Of a stretch of 64,000 nucleotides of DNA, positions 51,667-61,600 are shown piece after piece. A program made the translations under genes and the position numbers. Source of the stretch: Oscillospiraceae bacterium (GTDB taxonomy: Bacteria; Bacillota; Clostridia; Oscillospirales; CAG-382); assembly GCA_015064955.1 (NCBI GenBank), contig SVRD01000004.1, forward strand, positions 1 to 64,000, written 5' to 3'. Within the stretch, counting starts at the first letter, position 1. The number at the start of each line of letters is the position of its first letter. Under the pieces are notes generated by a model. The model was not told the DNA's origin. It did not search any database and worked only from the letters and a program-made list of their open reading frames with translations.

Positions 51667-54243
51667 TTATTCAGCAAATTCGACTTCCCAGATACGATCG
51701 AGCGGCGAGGAGAAGGGATTGAGCTCGGATTCCGCGGGAAGACTCGAGGAAGCGATCACATTGGAATTGTAAGCGTAAAGCACGCTTCTCTGATATACGG
51801 GAAGCTCGATTGCGAGATCGAGTATCTTCGACATAGCGTCCTTATAAAGCGAGGAACGCTGTGACTGATCGTTGGTTTCACGCGCCTTGTCGATAAGCTC
51901 GCTGAGCTCTTCGAGGATTTCGGTTTCCTGTGCGGTGCCGCTCGTTCTGAGGTAGTTATAGCCCCAAGCGAGTGTGCTGGTCGCGGTGGAGTCCTTGTGG
52001 TATACCTGATACATATCGGGGTCAAGTGCAGAGGACCAAGCAGCTGCCCAAACCTCGAGCGAGCCGGTATTTATCTTGGTGAGTGCCTGAGTATCGCATA
52101 CAACCTCAACGTCCCAGCCGAGAGAGTTGAGAAGGCTTGCTGCATCACGGAATACCTTATAGGTCGGGTGATCCTGAAGCGAGGAGCCTGCGATGGTGAA
52201 TTTTACCTTGAGGTCGGAATCGCCTGCGCTGACACCTGCGAGCTGCATATACTTTTCTACGTTCTTCTTTGCGATATCCTCGCTGAAGGTGCCGAGAGGC
52301 GGATAGTCGTGTCCGTTATCGGTAGCATCGGTTCCCTTGGGATAAGCCCAGCTTACCTTGGACATCGGCCAGAAGATCTGTTCTGCGGTACCTGCGCGGT
52401 AGTAGTCGATAGCGAGTGAGGTATTCATCGCGCACATAATTGCCTTACGGATATTGATATCGGGAATCTTGGAAGCATTTACGCCGATATAACCGTAGCC
52501 GAGCTGATCCTCGGTAAGAGTTACCATACCCTTGGAGGAGAGGTTTTCGAGCTTTTCGTAGTTATCGGGAGTGAGTGCGGGAGAGATGTAGTGAACGTTG
52601 CCCTCTTCAAGTGCCGCAATAGCGTTTGCGGAGCTTACTACCTGATAGCGAATCTTTTCGATCTTTGCATTTTCGATGCCTGCGCCAACGGTATTGAAGT
52701 TTTGGTTAGCCTTGAAGTAAACTACGTTGTTTGTATAGAATTCGCTTTCTGCGGGGGTATCCGAGTTTTCGGTATTGGTAGCCTTATAAGCACCTGCGCC
52801 CATAGGAAGCTTGATATTTCTGGTGGACTGAATGATATCGGTCATAAATTCGAAGCTTGCGAATTCTACGCCGAACTGATTGTTCTTGATATCAACGCCG
52901 ACCTTACTGCCCTCGCCGTAATAGTGCTGGGGAGCAACGGTTATTGCGAAGTTCCAGATAGCTTTGGGGTCAACGCCGTTGATGGTGATCTGGAGAACGT
53001 CGTATTCATCGGCGTTGGTAACGGTTCCGTCGCTGTTGTGAGCAGAGGCAACCTTGTAGCTGTTGCCGTTAACTGTAACGGTGCTGCCCGCCTTATCGCT
53101 ATGGCCGAGAGAAACGATACCCGAAATGTTCTTTACTGCAAGTGTTCCGTCATCGGCAATGTTTTCGTGAAGAATAACTTCCTTTGCCTTTGCGGTGAAT
53201 TCGGTATTCAAGGTAGCTGCGGTAGCCCAATACTGAAGAATGATGTTGAGCTCTCTTGCAATCTTATCGTTGTAGATATAATCGATTGCCGCTTCCTTGG
53301 TGGTGATGGAGGACGGATATGCGGGAGTGAGCGTTTCGATTCTTGTGTGATCCTTTTTGCCGTCTGCGCCCTCTGCATACTCTACTTCAACATAGCCCTC
53401 GGTATACATAAAGCAGAAGATCTCGTTTTTGAATTCCTCGTGAGATTTATAGGGCTCGTCGATAAAGGATTCCTGTGCGCCGACGTAGTCGGTTTCGAGC
53501 TCTTCCTTGAAGAGCTTGAGTGCGTATTCATAGTCCTCGAGAAGATTTTTGCTGCTTACTTCGTCGGGATTATTGGAAATAGCGGTCTTATAGCCGTTGC
53601 TTACCGAATGAGAGCTGATAGCGTTTTTCATCGCTTCATATCCAACCTCTTTGGTAGCGGAAGCCTTGACCTCGGAATTGAAAAGGTTGATAAGCTCGTT
53701 AAGTCTTGCGGCAGCTCTCGATGCAGCCTGCGATGCGATAAGATCGTCGCTGTTATCGGAAGCCGAGCCGATAGTCTGGGTTCTGTATTCCGCAAGTCCT
53801 ACGATATCGGTCGAATAAAGAGTGTTCGAGCCGGTGTAAACGGGATCGAGATATACGTAGTAGTTGAAAAGGATATCCTCCATAGTGAGAGGCTGTCCGT
53901 CGGAGAATTTGATGCCGTTTTTGATAACGAAGGTGTAAACCGTCTTGTCGCCGTTTTCAACGATGTCGTAATCCTTAACGACAACCGCTTCGTTATCGCC
54001 GTATGCAACCTTGACTTCGCCGTCTGCATACTTGGAGCTGAGCATACCGATCTGCGTCATCGAAACGATGGTTCCGTCGGGAGCAGAGGTATAGAAGAAG
54101 GGATTGAACAAGCCGTCGAGCTGTTCGGTCATAATAACGAACGCATCTGCGTTTCCGTTATTTCCGGAGCATCCGCTGAACGCTGTCAGCACGCCAATGC
54201 ACATAACTGCGCAAAGGACAAGAGAAAGAATCTTCTTTTTCAT
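51667..54243 (-). CDS. oppA: Large oligopeptide-binding lipoprotein OppA
   Basis: This 858-aa lipoprotein starts at the ATG at 54241-54243 after AAAGGTGAG; a GTG three codons upstream is possible. The lipobox FSGC is near residue 25. The body is an SBP_bac_5 domain: DGQPLTMEDILFNYYVYLDP and INIRKAIMCAMNTSLAIDYY-type segments, and a C-terminal TNDQSQRSSLYKDAMSKI. At about 860 aa it is roughly 300 residues longer than usual OppA. The extra sequence is an insertion around residues 150-480 with long helical and beta segments. It probably delivers peptides to OppBC and may have an added binding lobe. Confidence 0.9.
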   Translation of the reverse strand: MKKKILSLVLCAVMCIGVLTAFSGCSGNNGNADAFVIMTEQLDGLFNPFFYTSAPDGTIVSMTQIGMLSSKYADGEVKVAYGDNEAVVVKDYDIVENGDKTVYTFVIKNGIKFSDGQPLTMEDILFNYYVYLDPVYTGSNTLYSTDIVGLAEYRTQTIGSASDNSDDLIASQAASRAAARLNELINLFNSEVKASATKEVGYEAMKNAISSHSVSNGYKTAISNNPDEVSSKNLLEDYEYALKLFKEELETDYVGAQESFIDEPYKSHEEFKNEIFCFMYTEGYVEVEYAEGADGKKDHTRIETLTPAYPSSITTKEAAIDYIYNDKIARELNIILQYWATAATLNTEFTAKAKEVILHENIADDGTLAVKNISGIVSLGHSDKAGSTVTVNGNSYKVASAHNSDGTVTNADEYDVLQITINGVDPKAIWNFAITVAPQHYYGEGSKVGVDIKNNQFGVEFASFEFMTDIIQSTRNIKLPMGAGAYKATNTENSDTPAESEFYTNNVVYFKANQNFNTVGAGIENAKIEKIRYQVVSSANAIAALEEGNVHYISPALTPDNYEKLENLSSKGMVTLTEDQLGYGYIGVNASKIPDINIRKAIMCAMNTSLAIDYYRAGTAEQIFWPMSKVSWAYPKGTDATDNGHDYPPLGTFSEDIAKKNVEKYMQLAGVSAGDSDLKVKFTIAGSSLQDHPTYKVFRDAASLLNSLGWDVEVVCDTQALTKINTGSLEVWAAAWSSALDPDMYQVYHKDSTATSTLAWGYNYLRTSGTAQETEILEELSELIDKARETNDQSQRSSLYKDAMSKILDLAIELPVYQRSVLYAYNSNVIASSSLPAESELNPFSSPLDRIWEVEFAE

Positions 54244-54281
54244 TTTTCTCACCTTTATTTATAAATTTTTTTACCTGATTA

Positions 54282-55598
54282 TTAAGCGATCTCGACCGTT
54301 ACGCTGTTTCCGTCAACCGTAACAGTAACACGCTCGGGCTCGTCGCCGACAGCGATACATTCGATTTCGGCATTTGTTACCGATTCGTGATTACCCATAC
54401 CGCATACCAATCCGATAGAGTAATCGTCCACACCGAAGTAGCAGCTTGAATCGATACATATCTTACTCGAAAGAATGTTTACGTTGGTAAGCTTTGCGTC
54501 ATTTGAAATACTGCCCGCAAGCAAGCCGTAGCTTGCGCCTGCAACACGAGTACCCGCCTTTATGGTAAAGCTTACGTTTTCAAAGGTAACGTCGCTTATT
54601 TCGGCTGTTTCGGTAAGATGACCGAACATACCCGTATTGGTTTTTGAGTTGTTGGTCTGCTCGAAGCTTATATTCTTCATCGTATAACCGTTACCGACGA
54701 TCTTTCCGCCGAAGTTACCGTGGATAGCTGCCCAGGTCTCGTTTTCAAAATCAAGGTCGGAATGAAGAACATAGTTTCCGTTTGCGCTGAAGTTTTCAAC
54801 AAATTGCTCGGCATTGTAGATGTGATACCATTCGCCCTCGGTCCACTTGATATAAAGCTTGAGGGTTTGGTTTTCCGCAGTGCCGTTTTCGTAATTGATC
54901 TTGCCCGAATGAACAACCGTGTCGCTGTCCACGGGGTTGTTTCCCTCTTCGTCGTAATAAACCGAATCGAAGGTATATCCGAGCTTTTGAGGAAATTTAT
55001 ACATTTCGATATTGCCGCTTTCCTCGCTCCAAGCGGGAACCTTGATTTCCTCGGCTGCAGTCGGATCGAAGCTGTACGTTTCCATAAGTGTCTTGTCGTC
55101 CATCGAATAGAATTCGATATTGAAAAGCGGGACCCATGCGGCATAAAGAGTTATAACAGGCTCTTCCGAGCGGTATTCTTTATTTGTATCGAGCTCCAAA
55201 ACGCTCTTTTCGAAATCCCACATATTCGAGTAGGTATAAGTCGGGGTTTCTCCCGAGCCCGATACTTCGGTACGGGTCGAATACCAGCCCGCAAGGAAAT
55301 AGCCGTTGTTTATCGGTGCGAAGGCATCCTTTCCTCTTCTCGAATCGTCGGGCGAAAGCAAAGCAAGCTCTGCTTTGGAGTTTTGGTTTTTGGGAAGCGC
55401 ATTTATGTCGTAGGAATCGACGATTACCGAGGTGTTCGTAGTGAAGATTCCCCCGTTAGCGTCGTATTTGACGCTAACGGTATAGTTTTCCGCATTGTTG
55501 GTTTCATAGGGTGTTTGCTCTTCTCCGCATCCGACAGATGCAAAGGCGACAGTGAGAACGAACAAAACCAACAACACTTTTTTTACATTGTTATTCAT
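54282..55598 (-). CDS. Lipoprotein with InlB-like and GLUG-like beta segments
   Basis: This 438-aa protein has a lipobox (SVGC, about residues 21-25). Residues 40-110 resemble a Listeria-Bacteroides InlB-type beta repeat (VSVKYDANGGIFT with YFLAGWYSTRTEV). Residues 170-260 are another such repeat (FDSVYYDEEGNNPVDSDTVV). The rest is beta-helix-like (FGGKIVGNGYTMKNISF and GMFGHLTETAEISDVTF). Surface binding is likely. It is second in the operon, between the subtilase and oppA genes. RBS AGGAGGT is 13 nt before the ATG, longer than usual. Confidence 0.78.
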   Translation of the reverse strand: MNNNVKKVLLVLFVLTVAFASVGCGEEQTPYETNNAENYTVSVKYDANGGIFTTNTSVIVDSYDINALPKNQNSKAELALLSPDDSRRGKDAFAPINNGYFLAGWYSTRTEVSGSGETPTYTYSNMWDFEKSVLELDTNKEYRSEEPVITLYAAWVPLFNIEFYSMDDKTLMETYSFDPTAAEEIKVPAWSEESGNIEMYKFPQKLGYTFDSVYYDEEGNNPVDSDTVVHSGKINYENGTAENQTLKLYIKWTEGEWYHIYNAEQFVENFSANGNYVLHSDLDFENETWAAIHGNFGGKIVGNGYTMKNISFEQTNNSKTNTGMFGHLTETAEISDVTFENVSFTIKAGTRVAGASYGLLAGSISNDAKLTNVNILSSKICIDSSCYFGVDDYSIGLVCGMGNHESVTNAEIECIAVGDEPERVTVTVDGNSVTVEIA

Positions 55599-55637
55599 TT
55601 GCTGTTTTGATTTACCTCCTTTGAGCTGTCTTTCGGA

Positions 55638-58600
55638 TCAGTTGTTTGCATTTTCGGCTTCTTCCTTGTTTATCTGCTTATTGCGGAAATAAACGAAGCC
55701 GACAAACGCGACAATTATTGCCACGAGAAGAACGATCATACCGGTTCCCGAACCGTTTTCGGCAGGTGCTTCGGGAGCGTTTGCCTCGGGCGAGAGAGCC
55801 GCGATACGCTGTTCTGCAGAAACAAGGTCTGCATAATTGCTGACAAGTGCCATCTGTTCAAGTGTTGCGATCTTGTCGTATGCGGCGCGAGCGGCTTCGA
55901 CGATATGTCTGTCGTCGTAGCTTACTCTTTCGGGAATCGCCGCGATTGCTTTGATTGCCGCAACCGTAATCTTATCGGGGGCGTTGGGACCTTCGATACG
56001 GTAGCCGAAATACTGATTGCAAATGAACGAATCGTATCCGACGCCGTTTGCGGGGCTGACAAGGATCGGACGGTTTTCCACGTAGCCGACGTAATCCACA
56101 AAGTTTGCACCGTAGAAGACGTTGGAATACATTCCGCCGGTAGCGTTCCACATAAAGTACGGAATAAGTCCCATGCTTTCGATCTGAACCTCTTCCCCGT
56201 CGTAGTCGGTATAGGTACCGTAATCACCCGAGCCGGGAACGTGAGCGAGGCTTTCGTAATAAGCGGGATCGAATTCCTCCTCGAAAATCGGTTGTGTATG
56301 ACTGCCGAGAATTACGATCTCGAGCGATTCACATCCATAGAATGCTTTGTGACCGATAGCGGTCGTCATATAGGGCATTTTGACTCTTTCAACGTCGCTT
56401 CCGGCAAATGCCATCGCGGTAACGCGAACGGTATCGTCGGCAACAGATGCATCGGAATTATCAATGCCCGCATAGGTGATAAGCTCCATACCGTTTACGG
56501 TATCGCAGTAAAGCGAGCCGTCGATAACCGAGACCTTATCGCTTATGTCGAAGGTGTTGGTAACTATCTCGATCTCGTGTCCGTTTATTACTTCGGTAGC
56601 GGTCGAGGCGAAAGGCTCGATGATACACATAGCAAACGGGTTGTCTCCGAGCGAGACGAGGTTACTTCCGAGTGTTACCTTGAAGGGTGTTTTTTCTTCC
56701 TTGATGAATGCGTGTGTGCCGATTTCGGTCGCACCCGTTAGGTCGGCTTCTATAATAGCGGTGTATGCAAACGCATAGTCTCCGATCGCGCCGCAAGAAG
56801 AAAGATTTTCAACAGTTGCGAGAGGATCGCAATATGCAAATGCACCCTCGCCGATTTCGGCAACAGTTTCGCCGAGCTTGATGCTTTGAAGCTCGCGGTT
56901 GGATACGAATGCATATTCATCAATATCGGCAACGCTTGTCATATCAAGGCTTTCAAATCCGCATTCCATAAATGCGTATGCGCGGATATGCTCTATATTT
57001 TCGAGATTGATATTCTTTATCGAATCACAGCCCGCAAAAGCGTATTCGGGAATAACCGTGATCGCTTCACCGAGCTTAACATCGGTAAGCTCTCTGCAAT
57101 AGGAGAAAGCATATTCACCGATCTTTTCGGCAGACGAAAGGTCGATATTCACAAGCTGAGGTCCGTGGTAGGTGTAGATATAACGTCCCTCGGAGCTTAC
57201 AGCCGCAACCGACATATTTTCGTCGAGGCAGGCATAGTAAACGTCGCCCGAGACTGCATAGTCGCCAAAGCTCTTTACCTTGGAAAGATCAACTTCCTTA
57301 AGGCTCGACATATTGTAGAACGCCATCTTTCCAAGCGTTGCATTTTCGCCGAGTGTGATCGATTCGAGGCTTGCGGCATTGGCAAACGCGTTTTCGCCGA
57401 TCACCGCGTTATTGCCGATCACGAGCGAGGTTATAGGCGACCGGAATTCGTATTTGAATACCTTTTTGCCCTCTTCGCTTGCTTCCACGACCTTAAACGC
57501 AAGATCCTTGTTCATAGCAAAAGCATATTTACCAATAGTTACGTCGTTTCCGATAACAATATCGGAAAGCTCGACACATTCGCTGAACGCGCCCTCGGGG
57601 ATATTTGCGTTATCGGGAATCGAAACAGAGGTAAGCTTTGTATAGGAGAAGCAGTATCTGCCAAGACTCTCATTCTCGTCAAGGCTCGGAAGAACGCTGA
57701 TGCCCGCTTCGAAGAAGCCGTATTCGCCGATGCGTTCAAGAGTGCCCAAGGTGACCGAAGTGAGATTTTTATTCGAGGACAGACCGTAATCACCGACTGC
57801 GACAACGTTAGGCATTGTTACCGAGGTGATTCTTTCGTTATGGGAGAATGCACCCTTGCCGATTTCGGTGATTTCGTTCAAGCCGTTATCGTTTGCGGTG
57901 AAGTCGCCCTTGATCACGGGAGATGCGGCAACAAGCTTTTTGCCGTCTGCCGAAACGATAAATTTGCCGTTTCCTGTTTTATAGGTCTTGTTGCCGTTTT
58001 CGACAGTGAATTCGGCAATTTCGGTGTCTCTGAATGCGAACGAGCCGATATCCTTAACGTCGGGACCGACTGTAACCTTTGCAAGCGAGGTACATTCATA
58101 AAACATACCCTCGGGAAGAACCGCAGAGTTGACACGGAATTCCTTTAACGATTCGCAATCGGTAAACGCGTATGCGCCGTATTTGACCTTGTCGGATTCA
58201 ACGGTTATGTCGGAAAGTTTTTCGCATGCGGCGAACGCATACTGACCGACCGAGAGGAGCGATTTCGAGAGCTTGACACCCTCGAGCTTGCGGTTGCCCG
58301 CAAACGCATAGTCGGAAATCACACAGATCGAAGCAAGGTCGATAGTTCCGCGTAAGTCGCAGTTTTCAAATGCATTCTGGCTGATTATCTTCAGATTGTT
58401 TTCGCCGCTGAAGGTTATAGTTTTGAGCGAGGTACAGCCGTAGAATGCGCCGTATTCGATAGATTCCATTGTAGAGGGAAGAACGATTTCCTCAAGCGCG
58501 GTGAGGTTTGCGAATGCATAGCAGTTGATCTTCTTCACACCCTCGGGAATAACTACCTTTGTTATCGTGTTGTCACCGATAAACCACGCCTTTGAGGTTT

Positions 58601-61600
58601 CGGCATCGTCGAAGGCAAGCTCCTCGGCAGTCTTCATTATGTATTCGAAGTTGGAGAATGCAAACTGACCGATTTCGGTAAGCGAAAGCTTTTCGGGGAT
58701 AGTTACCAATCCGCCGTTGCCGTAATAGTGAGTAAGCATAGAAGCTGTTGTGATATAGGGGTCCTTGACCTCAACAGAAACGGTTTCGGAGTAGTAGGTG
58801 CTTCTGTCGTCCATCAAAACCTTTATCGTTACCGAAGCGAATCCCTCGGCAACCGCTACGACGTTTCCGTTCGCATCAATAGTAACAATGTTTTCGTTGC
58901 TCGATTCAAAGACTACCGCAGTATCCTTGGGGTAGTACGCATCGAGCGAGTAATTGAGTCTTACCGATTCGGAGGGATACATCGAAAGCGAATAGATGCC
59001 CTCGAAGAAGTTGATATTGCCGGTTTCGCCGATATCCCTCTCGGCATTGTCGATCACGTAGTAAGCCTTGTTTGTGGTGTATCCGTCAAGCGTGAAAACG
59101 TCTGCGACGGATTTATCGTATCTCACATAACCCTCATCATCCTCGTCCAAAACGGTAACGGTAAAGGTCACGCTTGTGTTGGTCGCGTTGTCCTGTGCCT
59201 TTATAACCGCCGTGCCGCTCGAAACGGCAACGAGCTTATTGTTTACAACACGTGCAACGCTGGGCTTTGAGGAGGTATATTCGAGAAGCTCTGCCCATTC
59301 GGTATAGGGATAAACGACGGGGCTTAAGGTATAGACCTCATTGGGACTGAGAGTAAGTCCCTCCTCGAGTCCCTCGAAATAGAATTCCGAGAAATTGTCG
59401 GGAAGCCCGATTTCAAAGGTTGCATAGTTCAACGCATAGTCGTAAGCGGTGATAACGAAGCTGTTTTCGTTAAGTGCGTTGTTCTTTATATCGTAGAGAT
59501 AATCGGTGAGCTCATAGGTCACACGGGTGGTGCTGTTGCGCTCGGAATAAACGGGAGTCATAAACTGCTCAAACGTTTTCATCGTGGGAACGAGCGCGCC
59601 GGTTTCGTCCGCTTCGCTTGTTACGTAACCGATCTGCGACGACATTGTATAATGGTTATCGTAGATCATCACGTCGGCATACAAGCGGTTCTTTTCAAGT
59701 GTTTTGTCGTATTTGTAGTAATATTCGACGCCTGTTACGGTAGGAGCCTGGAAATCGACCGTAAGAGGAAATTCATAGGTATTCTTTTCGTTTTTGCTTA
59801 TACCGCCGTCGCCGTAATCGAGATAGCCGACAAGCTTAACGATATATTCGCTGTTGTTGGGAAGATTGTATTCGGAGTTATCAAACTCGATCTTTACGTT
59901 GGCGGGATAGATCGAAGCGCCGCCGTCACTGTAAGATTTACGCACGTTGTTTTCGGTGTGCTCGAAAACGATCTCACCGGTCGTTGCGTTTGTAATGGTT
60001 ATATCGATCTTTGCGGCGTTTCTCAGCATACCTGCCCAGACGAATCTGAGCGAGTGCACCGCGCCGACCTGATTGGATATTGCGATATAGTCTTCATTTG
60101 CGGCGATAACCATATCGTCGGGATCCTGGAGGAAGTAATACGAGCCGAGATAGCTTACGTAGTCGTCGCTGACTCCGCCGACGGGACGGGTAGCATATGC
60201 GTCCGCCATCGTTTTATCCTCGATGTCGATACCGTCATCGAGCTCGTCGGCGTTGGTATCGTAATAGGTGAGGTCGAACAACGGAGCAACAGTCCAATCG
60301 CCGTAGAACGCGAGATAAGGAACGTTGAGGTTGATTTCGGTGCCCGATACGGCAGAGAGTGTGATAAAGCCTTCGACGTACATACCGTTTATAAAGGATT
60401 CATCGAGATACTTTTTATCCTCGTCGCCAAGTGATACGGTTACGGTAACGTCAAGACTTTCACCTGCATATACAGTAATTTCCTTGCCCTGTATATGTCC
60501 GCCCTTGTCGTCCTTGCTTGTCAGAGTGACGGTAGCGCCGGCGAGAATATATGCTTCCTCGGTAACGGTGGTTTCGCCTGCGTTGGTTTTGGTTTCGCTC
60601 ACGCCCTCGGTCATAACGTAGGATCCGAGATTGTACGAAACGGTTTCGTCGCCGAAGTTGTTCACCGTAAACGTCATTTCATAGACACCGTTTTTATCGG
60701 GGTCGTCGCCAAGCTCAAGCTTGGCCTTGTCCATCACGGTGCCGTCGGGCTTATATGTTGTGATGTATGCGGGAGTATTTATCGATGCGAGAAGATTTGC
60801 AAGACCCGCGCCCTGCTTTCTTACCGAGTAAGGAAGGCCGTTTGTATTCATCGCGATATCGGCGGTGGACATCATAAGCGAATTCACCATCGCGTTGACC
60901 TTTTGCTTATCGTTTGCAATTTCGGGGAACCGTTCGACAACGTACTGTCTGAGAAGAACAACAACACCCGAGAGGTTGGGGCAAGCCATCGAAGTACCGG
61001 AAATACGGTCATACGAGCCGCCGGTTATCGAGGAAAGAATACTTCCGCCGTGTGCGGTGATCTCGGGCTTGATTCTTAAATCGGGTGTGGGGCCCCAGGA
61101 GGAGAAATCGGAAATAAAGGGACCCGAGGTCTGATCACGGCCGATTTTGAGAATACCGTTGCCCTTTGCGAGCATTTCGCCGTCGTCCTGAGAGATAGAG
61201 CAGACTGCCAAGGTGGCGTCCTTTACGTTCATTTTGATATCGCCCGAGACGTTATTGTAGATAATAATGCCTGCCGCGCCCTGCTCCTGAGCGATTATCG
61301 CTTTCTCTTCAAAGGTGTTCGATCCGCGGCGCACAAGTGCGATCTTGCCGTTTACGTCGACACCGGTATAGTCGGCAGAGCGTCCGACACCGGGGATAAC
61401 GACGTATTCGATGTCGATAGAATCCTTGTCGCCGAGCAGCTTGTCGAAGAAATTATTTTCCTTGCCCGCCGCGTTGGTCGACTCGTGGAAGTAGATTATC
61501 GTATCGTCGTATTTGATATAAGGAGTTTCAACACCGCTTATCGAAGCGACCGACATAACGCCTTCGTAGGTAGAGGGCGAGCCGACTGTTCCGGTATCGG

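Noticed and set aside
52591-54264. 557-aa plus-strand open frame
   Set aside because: Antisense to oppA; composition is that of a shadow frame.
56886-58148. 420-aa plus-strand open frame
   Set aside because: Antisense to the LRR repeats of the subtilase.
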